A stretch of DNA of 64,000 bases from NCBI GenBank assembly GCA_963841405.1, contig CAWJCM010000007.1, forward strand, positions 186,001 to 250,000, written 5' to 3'. Each line of letters starts with the position of its first letter. The stretch's first letter is position 1. The notes under the pieces were generated by a model that worked only from the letters and a program-made list of their open reading frames with translations, ran no database searches and was not told the origin of the DNA. Source of the DNA: DATBLE01 sp963841405 (GTDB taxonomy: Bacteria; Actinomycetota; Thermoleophilia; Gaiellales; Gaiellaceae). Positions 53,421 through 63,041 of the stretch are shown in pieces. The position numbers were made by a program, and so were the translations under genes.

Positions 53421-53464
53421 AATAGACAGCAGAGCGCTGACAGCCGACTGACGTGTCGGTGACG
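53421..53464 (-). promoter_or_regulatory. SARP-type box and -10 of the kinase operon
   Basis: Minus-strand heptamers CGTCACC (53464-53458), CGTCAGT (53453-53447) and TGTCAGC (53442-53436) repeat every 11 bp. A 9-bp spacer then leads to TCTATT (53426-53421), 40 bases before ATG 53381. Spacing and the core TGTCAGC match the box at 48696-48739. The 210-bp region beyond it also holds a partial C-repeat tail. Confidence 0.6.
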
Positions 53465-53591
53465 GCGGAGCGCCTCTAACACAGGCCGACGGGGGCCGAG
53501 GCCCTTGGATAAGCACCTGACTCGTGTGAGCGCCGCGTGCAGACGGTTGCACGTGGTGGTCGCGACAACCTGTAACCGCTTCCCGAGCGGC

Positions 53592-54538
<947 letters not shown>

Positions 54539-54539
<1 letters not shown>

Positions 54540-55444
54540 TACCCCTCGGTGCGCCGGGTGAGCGGGTCCCAGAGCAGCGCCGCGAGGGTCCCGACGATCA
54601 GTCCGATCAGGCCGCCGATCGCGGCGCCCGTGCGGCTGTTCGCGCCGGCCGACCTGGTCGCGGACGCCTGGGAGACGATCCGGCCGGACTCGACGTCCTG
54701 GGCCAGCGAGAGCTGCTGGCGGACGGTGAAGCGGTCGAGGGAGATCGCGTTCTGTTGCTGCAGCGCCTGCGTGATCACGGAGTTCTGGTTCGCGAGCGCG
54801 ACGAGCTTGTCGGTCGCGCCGATGGTCTTGTCCTTCAACACCTGCGACTGCAGCGCCTGCGCCGCTCGCAGGCGGTTCGTGATCGCCTCCAGCTGCGTGT
54901 CGTCGTAGGCGAGCTGGTCACGCAGCGACTGGATCTTGGACGCCTGGTACGGAGCGACCTGCCTGATCACGAGGTCGCCGAGCGCGTTCGCGGCGGCAGC
55001 GACCTTCGCGGGCGCCGACCCGGTGACGGTGATCGCGAGCAGCGGCGCCGGCGTTCCGACCTTCGCGCCGGTGATCCCGGTGATCGGCTTCGTGGTCACC
55101 CGTCCGCGGAGCCGACCCGGCTTCAGCCCGACCTGCCTCGCCACCTTCCTGATCGTCGACTCGGCCGTCACGTAGTTGGACACGAGGCCCAACGAGGTCG
55201 GGGCCGAGCCGACCGGAGCCGCGCCGCCCGGCGCGAGCGGCTGGCCGAGATAGACCTGCGCCGTCGCCTTGTAGGTCGACGAGTGCGCGCCCAGCGCGAC
55301 CAGGTAGCCGATCACGAGGCCCACGACGAGGCCGCCGACCGGCAGCCACCACCGGGCCGCGATCGCGCGCCAGTAGCGGCCGAAATCGACCTCCTGCTCG
55401 GCGTCGACGTCCACGGCGGCATCGCGCTGGGGGGGCGCGCTCAT
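54539..55444 (-). CDS. Wzz/chain-length-determinant-like membrane protein
   Basis: The product is 301 residues. A helix at about 33-52 (GGLVVGLVIGYLVALG) and one at about 275-293 flank a large extracytoplasmic coil-rich part with YKATAQVYLGQPLAPG and long Gln-rich helices, the Wzz/polysaccharide co-polymerase layout. No kinase domain is attached. It would set the chain length of the exported polymer. It sits between the GT2 and PQQ propeller genes in the operon read from 61.5 kb. Confidence 0.88.
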
Positions 55445-55482
55445 CGGGCGGCAACCCTACCGGAGACGGGTGACCACATACC

Positions 55483-56793
55483 TCAGGACGGGACCATCCC
55501 GTAGAGCCTCGTGTACCCCGTCAGATACAGCCGGTCGGGCCCGGCGACGACCGGCGAGTACTTCCCGTCCGGGAAGCTCCAGACGCGGCGGCCGGTCGCC
55601 GCGGCAAGCCCGTAGGTGCGGCCCTTCAACGTCGAGAAGTAGACGATGTCTCCGATCACGCTGGCCGAGCCGGAGATCGGCCCGTCGGCCTCGAACTGCC
55701 ACCGGATATCGCCGGTGGCCGCGTCGAGCGCGTAGAACGTGCCGCTGTACGAGCCGACGAGAATCCGCTCCTTCCAGACCGCGGGCGAGGCGTAGACGTA
55801 GCCGCCGGTCGACTGCGACCAGCGCAAATCGCCGCTCGCCGCGCCGAACGAGTACACCTTCCCGTCGGTCGAGCCGATGTAGACGCGGCCGTAGGCGGCC
55901 GCCGGCGTCGAGTAGAACGTTCCTCGGCCGCCCAGCCGATCCTGGGACGACGAACGCCAGATCAGCGCCCCCGTGCGCGCGTTCAGGGCGTACAGGTGGT
56001 GGTCGTAGGAGCCGACGAACAGGCGCCTGCCGGTGCGGGCGAACGCGCCCTTCACCTCGCCGCCGGTCCGGTACGTCCAGACCGTGCGGCCGGTCCTGCG
56101 GTCGAACGCGTAGACGGCGCCGGCCCAGTCCCCCGCGTAGACGAGCCGGCCGGCGACGAGCGGCGACGTCTCGCTCGGCCCGATCACACGCCGCCAGCGC
56201 AGCCTGCCGGTCCGGGCATCGAGCGCCACCACCTCGCCGTTCAGGCCGGGCGTACCCGGCGAGGCGTTGCACGCGTCGCTTCCCTTCCGGCGGAGATTGA
56301 GGAAGGCCATGTAGACGGCGCCGTCGGCCACGGCCGGCGAGGCGGCAGTGCAGCGGCCGGACGCGTAGCGCCAGCTGGCTCGGCCGGTCGCCGCCTGGAC
56401 GGCCGTGAGGACGCCGGGGTTGTTCGCGATGTACGCGCGGCCGTAGGCGACCGCCGGCGGGAACTCGAGCAGGTGGCGCGCGCGGAACGTCCACTGCGCC
56501 CTGAACGGCGGCCGTAGCGGGCTCGGCAGGTAGCGCAGGCGCTGCTCGTCGTAGCCGTACATCGGCCAGTCCACCCGGGTGAGCGCGGCCGGTCGGCCCG
56601 GCGTCGGGCGCGGCCTGGGCTTCGGCGGCGGAGGCGGCGCGGTCTCGGTCGGGACGAACTCGACCGTCGAGGAGCCGCGGATGTCGCGCGCCTGGTGCCG
56701 CTCGTAGAGGTAGTAGCCGAGCCCCGCGCCGACGATCAGGAGCACGACAGCGGCGGCGCCCGCGCCGGCGACGATCCATCGCCTGCGGTTCAA
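55483..56793 (-). CDS. Membrane-anchored PQQ-type beta-propeller protein
   Basis: The product is 436 residues from TTG 56793 (TTGA overlap with the deacetylase stop). A single N-terminal helix (about 8-28) leads into a Pro-rich linker and an eight-bladed propeller (about 75-436) with repeats such as DARTGRLRWR, DRRTGRTVWTYRTGG, AATGDIRWQF and ATGRRVWSFPDG, of the PQQ-enzyme-repeat/BamB type. No catalytic residues are seen. It probably acts as an outside scaffold for the glycan machinery. A paralogue at 59163 lies in the same operon. Confidence 0.85.
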   Translation of the reverse strand: MNRRRWIVAGAGAAAVVLLIVGAGLGYYLYERHQARDIRGSSTVEFVPTETAPPPPPKPRPRPTPGRPAALTRVDWPMYGYDEQRLRYLPSPLRPPFRAQWTFRARHLLEFPPAVAYGRAYIANNPGVLTAVQAATGRASWRYASGRCTAASPAVADGAVYMAFLNLRRKGSDACNASPGTPGLNGEVVALDARTGRLRWRRVIGPSETSPLVAGRLVYAGDWAGAVYAFDRRTGRTVWTYRTGGEVKGAFARTGRRLFVGSYDHHLYALNARTGALIWRSSSQDRLGGRGTFYSTPAAAYGRVYIGSTDGKVYSFGAASGDLRWSQSTGGYVYASPAVWKERILVGSYSGTFYALDAATGDIRWQFEADGPISGSASVIGDIVYFSTLKGRTYGLAAATGRRVWSFPDGKYSPVVAGPDRLYLTGYTRLYGMVPS

Positions 56794-57533
56794 GAGGAGA
56801 GCGCCGCCAGCTTGGCCGCGAAGCCCTTGACCCCGTCCGAGCCGCTCACCCGCACCCGGGCGAGCGTGTACAGGTCATTCGCACGAGCCAGGCCGTAGTT
56901 CGTCGTCGTCGCGCCGAGGTAGCCGGCCTGCTGGACGGCCGCGATCACGGCGCCGTCATACCGACCGGCCGGATAGCAGAAGAAGTTCACCGGCACATGG
57001 AACAGCTTCCGGATCGCCGCGCGCGACCCGGTGACCTCTTCGCGCAGCCTGGCCGCCGCGACGGTGGTCAGATCGGGGTGCGTGAGCGTGTGCGCGTCGA
57101 GCTCCCAGCCGGCGGCGAGCAGCTTGCGTACTCCGGGCGGTCGGATCCCCCAGACCGGCTTCAGGTTCGCCACCTCGAGGTTGAGCACGCCGGGCCAGTG
57201 CCGCGCCTTCAGGATGGGCAGCGCCGTCCGCACGTCGCTGAGGTAGCCGTCGTCGAACGTGAGCACGACCGGCTTCGCGGGGAGCGTGCCCGCTCCGCGC
57301 CAGGCGTCGAAGACATGCTGGAGCGTGACCGCACGGTAGCCGTGTGCGGCCAGCCAGGCGACCTGCCCGGCGAAGTCGGCGGGCGGCACGTACAGCTCAG
57401 GGTAGGGGGCGCCGGCCGGCGGAGGGCTGAGCACGTGGTACATCAGGATCGGCACGGGCCGGAGCCGGTTCCCGGCCTGCGCCGGCAGCGCGAGGACGGC
57501 GGCGGCGACTGCCAGCGCGGCGATGGTCCTCAC
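56790..57533 (-). CDS. Secreted NodB-type polysaccharide deacetylase
   Basis: The product is 247 residues from GTG 57533 (GTGA overlap). A signal peptide covers about 1-20 (ALAVAAAVLALPAQA). The catalytic TFDDGYLSD is at 92-100, the His pair HTLTHP at 148-153 and a VNFFCYPAGRYD loop near 175. All CE4 metal ligands are present. It would remove acetyl groups from the polymer outside the membrane. It lies between the C5-epimerase-like gene and a propeller protein, so deacetylation and epimerisation may act on one chain. Confidence 0.92.
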   Translation of the reverse strand: MRTIAALAVAAAVLALPAQAGNRLRPVPILMYHVLSPPPAGAPYPELYVPPADFAGQVAWLAAHGYRAVTLQHVFDAWRGAGTLPAKPVVLTFDDGYLSDVRTALPILKARHWPGVLNLEVANLKPVWGIRPPGVRKLLAAGWELDAHTLTHPDLTTVAAARLREEVTGSRAAIRKLFHVPVNFFCYPAGRYDGAVIAAVQQAGYLGATTTNYGLARANDLYTLARVRVSGSDGVKGFAAKLAALSS

Positions 57534-59119
57534 CGGGGCAGATACCCGAGCGAGACGGCGCTCGTCCTGCCGGCGGAGTTCGACGCGAGCATCGTCGCGT
57601 GCCAGCGGCCGGGCGGAAGCTCCAGGTGTCGCGTGCCGGCGAGGCCCCGATGGCCGAGATCGATCGTCCTCGCGACGGAGCCGGAGCCGTCGCTCAGCCG
57701 CAGCCGGAGGTGCAGCCACGGCGTCCCCTCCGCGACCGAGCTCCAGGTCACGGTCGCAGGCGCAGTGACGGTGACCTCGACCGGAGGCGGGCCCGGGACC
57801 GCTGCGACCGTGACGGGCGCCACCGCCCGTCCGGCGCTCGTCCCGCCGGGACCGACCGCGGTCAGGAACGGGCGATACGTGCCGGGATCAGCCGCGCCCG
57901 GCGACCAGAGGAAGGTGTTCTCGCCGTGAGGGAACGACCGCGTGACGCGCTTCCCGCCGACCAGCAGCGTCACCGTCGACGCCTTGGACAGCCAGAAGCG
58001 GATCGGCGCCTCGTCCAGGAACCCGTCGGCGGGCCGCGGGTAGACCGTCGCCGGAGCGCCACGCAGCCGGATCACCGGCGGCTCGGACTCGTAGTCCTGG
58101 AACCGGCGTGCGGCCTCCTGCCAGACAACCTCGCCGGTGCGGGACGCCAGCTTGCGGAGGAGGCCGATGACGTAATCGTGGTAGTCGAGTGGCGACTCGT
58201 CGCCCCGCAGGGAGTAGAGCGACCAGTAACCGGTATCGAACCTCGGCAGCATCGAGCGGGCCGCGGCGGTCAGGCGTGTCGCCATCGCCGTGGCCGCTGC
58301 GTTGCCGGAAATGGTCGCGTAGTCGCCGACCGAGAGCGCCGCCTGGAGCTGCGCGTTCAGCACCGGCACGCGGTCGAAGCTGTAGAGCGCGACCCAGGGC
58401 TTCGCCGGCGACGACGGCGACAGCAGCCCGGGGATGGCGTCGTAGGCGGCGTCGGCCGTGTCGAGGAAGTTCTGGTCCGAGAGCAGCGTGCCGGCCCGGG
58501 CGAACGCCTGCGCGGCGACGGCCTGGGCCATGCCCGACGTCCAGGGCGGGCGCCCGGCGGCGAACGGAAAATCGTACTCCCAGACGAGCGACCGGCCGCT
58601 GACGACGCCACGGGCGAGAAGCGCCGAGGCGAGGTGTGCCGTCGCCGCCTCGTCCTTCGAGGCGACGTCCGCGTTCAGCTTCGCGAAGTTGGCGAGGGGA
58701 TGGAAGACGTAGCCGTGTCCCGAGAAGAAGCGGTAGACGGCGCCGTCGTCGCCCTCGATGTCAGGATGCGGGCCGGTGAGTGCGTTAGTCGAGAGCCACT
58801 TGGCGTTCACGACCAGGGTCGAGAACAGCGTCAGCGCCCGCGGAGCCGTGTACGACCTCCACTGCACCGCGAGGTCGGCGACGACCGCCTCGAGCAGCCG
58901 GGCGCGAAGGGGAGGCAGGCCCTTTGCGGCGGCGAGCACGTTCGTGAGGGTCGCGCGGTAGCCGGCAGCCTCGGTCTGCGTCAGGTCGCCGCGCTCGACT
59001 GCCTGGCCCAGACCCTGCCGGACGAGCGCAGCCGGCGCCGGGCGCGCAGCCGAACCGACGGAGGGAACGGCGATGAGCGCGACGATGACTGCAACGGCTG
59101 CGGCGAGCAGGGGGCGCAT
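57530..59119 (-). CDS. Secreted D-glucuronyl C5-epimerase-like protein
   Basis: The product is 529 residues from ATG 59119 with a signal peptide (about 3-25). The (alpha/alpha)-type core (about 95-330) shows SLVWEYDFPF (177-186), PPWTSGMAQAVAAQAFARA (191-209), ALYSFD, TGYWSLYSLRG (296-306) and DYHDYVIGLL, the motif set of the glucuronyl C5-epimerase C-terminal family, which turns D-glucuronate into L-iduronate in polymers. A C-terminal Ig-like region (about 345-529) follows. If real, the locus makes a glycosaminoglycan-like chain. Substrate assignment is inference. Confidence 0.75.
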   Translation of the reverse strand: MRPLLAAAVAVIVALIAVPSVGSAARPAPAALVRQGLGQAVERGDLTQTEAAGYRATLTNVLAAAKGLPPLRARLLEAVVADLAVQWRSYTAPRALTLFSTLVVNAKWLSTNALTGPHPDIEGDDGAVYRFFSGHGYVFHPLANFAKLNADVASKDEAATAHLASALLARGVVSGRSLVWEYDFPFAAGRPPWTSGMAQAVAAQAFARAGTLLSDQNFLDTADAAYDAIPGLLSPSSPAKPWVALYSFDRVPVLNAQLQAALSVGDYATISGNAAATAMATRLTAAARSMLPRFDTGYWSLYSLRGDESPLDYHDYVIGLLRKLASRTGEVVWQEAARRFQDYESEPPVIRLRGAPATVYPRPADGFLDEAPIRFWLSKASTVTLLVGGKRVTRSFPHGENTFLWSPGAADPGTYRPFLTAVGPGGTSAGRAVAPVTVAAVPGPPPVEVTVTAPATVTWSSVAEGTPWLHLRLRLSDGSGSVARTIDLGHRGLAGTRHLELPPGRWHATMLASNSAGRTSAVSLGYLPR

Positions 59120-59162
59120 GACGACCGGGGCGCTTTCCAGGGTAGCTGCGGCTCGGGCCGGA

Positions 59163-60542
59163 CTACGCGGCTTCTACAGCGTAGATCCGCGAATAGCCGT
59201 GCAGGAGCAGCCGGCCGCCGCTGCCGGAGACCGGCACGTACTCGCCGTGCGGGAAGCGAAGCAGCACGCGGCCGGTGCGCGCATCCGTACCGACGATCCG
59301 GTGGGCGAAGCTCCCCGCGTAGACGACGCCGTCCACCACCGCAGGCGCACCGGAGACCGCGCCGCCGGTCTGCACCGTCCAGCCGACCCGTCCGCTCCAG
59401 GCCGAGACGCAGTAGAGCAGCCCGTTGTACGAGCCGAAGAAGACACGGCCGGCCCAGACGGCCGGCGACGAGTACACGTAGCTCCCGGTCTGGACGCGCC
59501 AGAGGTAGCGCCCGCCCGTCGTGAACGCCGTCAGCGAGCCGCCGTCGGAGGACGGCACGAAGACGCGCCCGCCCCAGACCGCCGGCGTGCCGTAGATGCG
59601 ACCGTTCACGCCGGCGGACCAGCGCAGGCGCCCGCTGCCCGGCGAGAGCGCAAGCAGCCGCCCGCCGTAGTCGCCGATGTAGAGCGTGCGGCCGGCGAGC
59701 GCAGCGCTCGAGGTGATCTTCGAGCCGGCGCGGTAGACCCAGCGGAAGCGGCGCGTGCGCAGGTCGAGCGCGTAGACGTTCCCGTTCCACGCACCGAAGT
59801 AGTCGATCCCGTCGCGCACGATCGGCGAGGACTCGATCGGCGAGCCGATTCGGACGGCGAAGCGCAGGCTGCCCGTGCGGCGGTCGACCACGCGCACGAG
59901 GCCGTCCATGCCGTGGACGACGAGCTCGTCGCCGACCACCGCGGGCGAGGAGGCCATCTTCCCGCCGGAAACGGCGAGCCGCCAGAGGATCCGGCCGTTG
60001 CGCATCGACAGTGCGTAGACCGTGCCGCGGTTGTTGCCGATGAAGGCGACACCGTCGGAGACGACCGCCGGGAACTCGACCAGCGAGCCGAGACCGCGGC
60101 TCCAGACCACGCGGAACGGCGGCCGCAGCCCGATCGACGCGTGGGCCTGGGTCCGTTCCGGGCCTGCCCCGTACATCGGCCACTGGAGTCCCGACTGGTA
60201 CACGCGGACGACGACGCGGCGGCGGCGCTGGAACGGCATCCGCGTCGAGCGAGGCTCGTATCCGCGGGCAGCGACCGAGACGAGGAGCGGTGCGCGGCGC
60301 TTGAGCCGGAACGCGGCGTTGCCCTTGCGGTTCGCGTGGCCGGCGAACCGGCCGACGCGCACGACCGCGCCGCGCACCCGGCGTCCGGTGTCGCCGTCGA
60401 CCACGGTGACCACGACGTGGAACCGTGGCGGGCGCGGGTGGTGTACCGGCGGCGGCGCGGGTGCCGCCGGCGGCGAGGACGCGCGGGAGCCACACCCTGC
60501 GGCGAGCACCGCGAGGGCGACGACCCCGAGCCGGAGGATCAG
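59163..60542 (-). CDS. PQQ-type beta-propeller lipoprotein with probable CTG start
   Basis: The only start before the lipoprotein signal LRLGVVALAVLAAGCGS is CTG 60542, which overlaps the ATP-grasp stop as CTGA; this gives 459 residues. The lipobox Cys is near residue 17. A small beta domain with VVDGDTGRRVRGAVVRVG (a carboxypeptidase-regulatory-like fold) precedes a propeller with repeats DRRTGSLRFAVR, SPGSGRLRWSAG and DARTGRVLLRFPHG. It is a paralogue of the propeller at 55483. It probably scaffolds outside glycan assembly. Confidence 0.85.
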   Translation of the reverse strand: MILRLGVVALAVLAAGCGSRASSPPAAPAPPPVHHPRPPRFHVVVTVVDGDTGRRVRGAVVRVGRFAGHANRKGNAAFRLKRRAPLLVSVAARGYEPRSTRMPFQRRRRVVVRVYQSGLQWPMYGAGPERTQAHASIGLRPPFRVVWSRGLGSLVEFPAVVSDGVAFIGNNRGTVYALSMRNGRILWRLAVSGGKMASSPAVVGDELVVHGMDGLVRVVDRRTGSLRFAVRIGSPIESSPIVRDGIDYFGAWNGNVYALDLRTRRFRWVYRAGSKITSSAALAGRTLYIGDYGGRLLALSPGSGRLRWSAGVNGRIYGTPAVWGGRVFVPSSDGGSLTAFTTGGRYLWRVQTGSYVYSSPAVWAGRVFFGSYNGLLYCVSAWSGRVGWTVQTGGAVSGAPAVVDGVVYAGSFAHRIVGTDARTGRVLLRFPHGEYVPVSGSGGRLLLHGYSRIYAVEAA

Positions 60543-61546
60543 GACTCGCCCGGCTCGCTCGCGACTGGTTCTGGCAGGTCCTCGGAGAACGGTTCGAGGG
60601 TACCGCCGTCCCCGGCCGTCAGACACAGGTCGGCGAAGAAGCGCGTCATCGTCACGCCTTCGCGGAAGTCGCCGAGGCGCGGTTCCGGCCGCTCGCCGCG
60701 TGCGATTGCGAGGGCGAGCTCCGGGTAGCGCCCGCCGGCGGCGAGCGGGAGCGGGAAGCCGCCGCCGAAGCGCGGATTGACGTCGGTGACCTCGTGCCGG
60801 TCGTCGGAGACACGGAAGCACTGGATGTTGGCAGGCCCCCAGATCGGCAGCGTCTCGGCGACCAGACGCCCGAACTCGATCAGCCCCTCGTCCTTGATCG
60901 ACATGCCCTTGATCGATTCACCGCCCTTGGACTCGATCATCGTGCGCGGGATCGCGCCGAGGCAGCGGCTCTCGAAGTCGCAGAAGACGTCGATCGAGAA
61001 CTCCTTGCCGGCGCAGACCTCTTGCACGAACGACTCGGCCGGTGTGTGGCGGAGATGGAACTCGAGCGCCTCCCGGTCGTCCGCGCGGTAGATGTGGCGC
61101 GAGCCGAAGCCGCGCCGCGGCTTGACCAACACCGGGTAGGGGAGGTCGTCCGGGAGCTCGTCCGGCAGCCAGCTCGCCGGCGAGGGGATCCCGTTGGCTT
61201 CGAAGAACAGGTGCGCCTCGTACTTGTCCTCGGTGCGGCGGACCACCTCGGGCGCCGGCAGCAGGACCAGAGCGCCATCGAGCTCGGTGCGGCGCTCGGC
61301 GAGCAGCAGGTGGTCGAGGTCGGCGAGCGGGATCACCAGCCGCGCCTCGTGCTCCCGCACGAGCTCCTGCAGGGCGGGCAGGTAGCCGGCGTCCTCGACC
61401 AGTGGCACGATCGCTCGCTGGTGCGCGTGGTAGAGCGCCGGCGCGAGCGGGTCGGCGTCGGCCGCAACCGTGCGCGCGCCGGCTCGGCGGAAGGCGGAGA
61501 CGATGTCGACGCGCTGGCCGGCGCAGGTGAAGAGCACGGTGGTCAC
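60539..61546 (-). CDS. ATP-grasp carboxylate-amine ligase-like protein
   Basis: The product is 335 residues from GTG 61546; upstream reading in this frame is not conserved. The N-terminal pre-ATP domain has TVLFTCAGQRVDIVSAFRRAG and VIPLADLDHLLLAE. The ATP-grasp core has YPVLVKPRRGFGSRHIY (about 125-141), FVQEVCAGKEFSIDVFCD and EVTDVNPRFGGGFPLPLAAG with the metal-binding NPR. It resembles CarB/PylC-type proteins that join an amine to a carboxylate. It heads the leftward export operon, so it might attach an amino acid to a uronic acid; this is inference. Confidence 0.82.
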   Translation of the reverse strand: MTTVLFTCAGQRVDIVSAFRRAGARTVAADADPLAPALYHAHQRAIVPLVEDAGYLPALQELVREHEARLVIPLADLDHLLLAERRTELDGALVLLPAPEVVRRTEDKYEAHLFFEANGIPSPASWLPDELPDDLPYPVLVKPRRGFGSRHIYRADDREALEFHLRHTPAESFVQEVCAGKEFSIDVFCDFESRCLGAIPRTMIESKGGESIKGMSIKDEGLIEFGRLVAETLPIWGPANIQCFRVSDDRHEVTDVNPRFGGGFPLPLAAGGRYPELALAIARGERPEPRLGDFREGVTMTRFFADLCLTAGDGGTLEPFSEDLPEPVASEPGES

Positions 61547-61619
61547 GAGCGCAGAGCGTAGCCCGTCGTTGGAGGCGGGCCCGCCCGAGTCGTTGCGCCT
61601 CGGGTACGGTCTGGTCACG

Positions 61620-61640
61620 CCTTTACTGATGAGGTAAAGG
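61620..61640. promoter_or_regulatory. Inverted repeat operator before the AbrB-VapC pair
   Basis: CCTTTAC (61620-61626) and GTAAAGG (61634-61640), 7-bp spacer, ending 2 bases before ATG 61643. AbrB-type antitoxins bind palindromes of this kind. Regulation is inferred. No other feature is seen in 61547-61619. Confidence 0.6.
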
Positions 61641-61642
61641 GC

Positions 61643-61864
61643 ATGCCGAGGATCTCCGGAAAGAACCAGTTGACCATCCCCGTCGCCGCGCTCGAGGAGG
61701 CCGGGCTCCACGCGGGCGACGAGGTCGTCGTCGAGGCGCTCGAGGACGGGGAGCTGCGCGTCGCGCGCGGCGCGATCACGTTCCAGGGCGCGTTTGGCGC
61801 GCTGACAGGGACGTATCGCCCCGGATATCTCCACGGCCTCCACGAGGAGGAGGCGCGCCGGTGA
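61643..61864 (+). CDS. AbrB/MazE-like antitoxin
   Basis: The product is 73 residues from ATG 61643. The N-terminal half is a SpoVT-AbrB swapped-hairpin: MPRISGKNQLTIPVAALEEAG, then GDEVVVEALEDGELRVARG. The C-terminal half (TYRPGYLHGLHEEEARR) is the toxin-binding tail. It overlaps the VapC gene as GTGA. The inverted repeat CCTTTAC-GTAAAGG directly upstream fits autoregulation. Confidence 0.9.
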   Translation: MPRISGKNQLTIPVAALEEAGLHAGDEVVVEALEDGELRVARGAITFQGAFGALTGTYRPGYLHGLHEEEARR

Positions 61865-62277
61865 AGGTCGTGCTGGGCGCCGACGTGCTGATCGGCGCCC
61901 TGGACGCCTCCGACGCTCACCATGCCGAGGCACGCGCGCTCTTCACCGCCTGGCACGCTCGAGACGATACGAGGCTGATCAGCGTCGTCGACCTGACCGA
62001 CGCGCTGGTCGCACCCGCGGCCGACGTTCGCCGCCTACGGACCGCCCGGCAGGCCACTCGCGCCCTCGGCGTCGTCGTCCATCGACCGGGTGAGGCAGTC
62101 GGAGCCGGGGCGGCGCGCCTGCGCTCGATACATCCGATCAGCCTGCCCGACGCCTACTGCCTGGCCACGGCCGGCCGCACGGGCGGCTCTGTCGCCTCGT
62201 TCGACGAGAAGGTCCTGCGCGCCGCCCGGACCGAGCGAATCCCGCTCGTCCGGGTCCCGAAGCCGCGTCGGCGCTGA
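61861..62277 (+). CDS. VapC-like PIN-domain toxin
   Basis: The product is 138 residues from GTG 61861. PIN acidic residues are present: VVLGADVLIGALDASDAHH (Asp8), LTDALVAPA, SLPDAYCLATA and VASFDEKVL. It is a probable ribonuclease toxin paired with the AbrB-type antitoxin before it. The unit lies between the export operon and the second sugar transferase and is followed by a composite hairpin repeat. Confidence 0.9.
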   Translation: MKVVLGADVLIGALDASDAHHAEARALFTAWHARDDTRLISVVDLTDALVAPAADVRRLRTARQATRALGVVVHRPGEAVGAGAARLRSIHPISLPDAYCLATAGRTGGSVASFDEKVLRAARTERIPLVRVPKPRRR

Positions 62278-62351
62278 GCTCGTCGTCCCCTTCAGCCGCT
62301 GGGCGCGAGCGGAAGGGACGCACGCGAGTCATCGGCGTCTGCGGCATCGTC

Positions 62352-62463
62352 GCCGCGACCGACATGGCGGGCGCGGCTCACTGACGCCTGCCGACAGCGG
62401 GCGATGCGAGCGCAGCGAGCGAGCGGAGGAGGGGCCCCGTGGGGGAACCATGGGTTCCCCCAC
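62352..62463 (+). repeat. Composite hairpin repeat, copy 3 (units A and B)
   Basis: Unit A is an imperfect GCCGCG(A)CCG palindrome (62352-62377, loop ACATGG) and unit B a perfect 11-bp GTGGGGGAACC palindrome (62439-62449 and 62453-62463, loop ATG), with GGAGGAGGGGCCC just before it. Relative order and orientation equal copies 1 and 2. It lies between two convergent genes, so it may serve as a shared transcript end. Confidence 0.75.
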
Positions 62464-62465
62464 GT

Positions 62466-63041
62466 CTAGCTCCAGCCGCCCGTCTCGCCCTTGTACGTGC
62501 CGCCGAACAGGGCGAGCGGCGTGCGCGCCAGGATCTCCATGTCGACCCGCGGCGAGCGGTGCTCGACGTACCAGACGTCGAGCTCGATCCGGTCCTCCCA
62601 CGGGAGCGACGCCCGGCCGTGGATCTGCGCCCAGCCGGTGATCCCCGGCTTCACCTCGAGGCGCCGCCGCTGGCGGTCGTCGTACCGCTCGACCTGGTAG
62701 CGGAGCGTCGGCCGCGGGCCGATCAGGCTCATGTCGCCGCGGACGACGTTCCAGAGCTGCGGGAGCTCGTCGATCGAGAGCCGGCGGAGAAGCCGGCCTG
62801 TGCGCGTGATCCGCGGATCGCCCCTGTCCACGGCGTAACCCGCGCCCAGCTTCTCCGCCCCGACCACCATCGTCCGCAGCTTGAGCAGCTCGAACTCCTT
62901 TCCGTCCTTGCCGACGCGGTGCTGGCGGTAGAGGACCGGTCCGCCGTCCTGGAGCCTGACCGCGAGCGCGCCGGCAGCCAGCAGGGGGCTCGTCAGCACC
63001 AGCCCGACCGAGGCGAGGGCGACGTCTGCTGCCCGGTTCAC
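62466..63041 (-). CDS. Short bactoprenyl-phosphate sugar-1-phosphate transferase
   Basis: The product is 191 residues from GTG 63041 (GTGA overlap with the methyltransferase stop). It carries the PGT catalytic domain only: AADVALASVGLVLTSPLLA membrane hairpin, GPVLYRQHRVGKDGKEF, LKLRTMV, RLSIDELPQLWNVVRGDMSLIGPRP and KPGITGWAQIHGRASL. This is the minimal monotopic form. It primes a lipid-linked glycan on undecaprenyl phosphate. Compared with the large WbaP-type enzyme at 8229 it lacks the N-terminal membrane domain. Confidence 0.95.
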   Translation of the reverse strand: MNRAADVALASVGLVLTSPLLAAGALAVRLQDGGPVLYRQHRVGKDGKEFELLKLRTMVVGAEKLGAGYAVDRGDPRITRTGRLLRRLSIDELPQLWNVVRGDMSLIGPRPTLRYQVERYDDRQRRRLEVKPGITGWAQIHGRASLPWEDRIELDVWYVEHRSPRVDMEILARTPLALFGGTYKGETGGWS

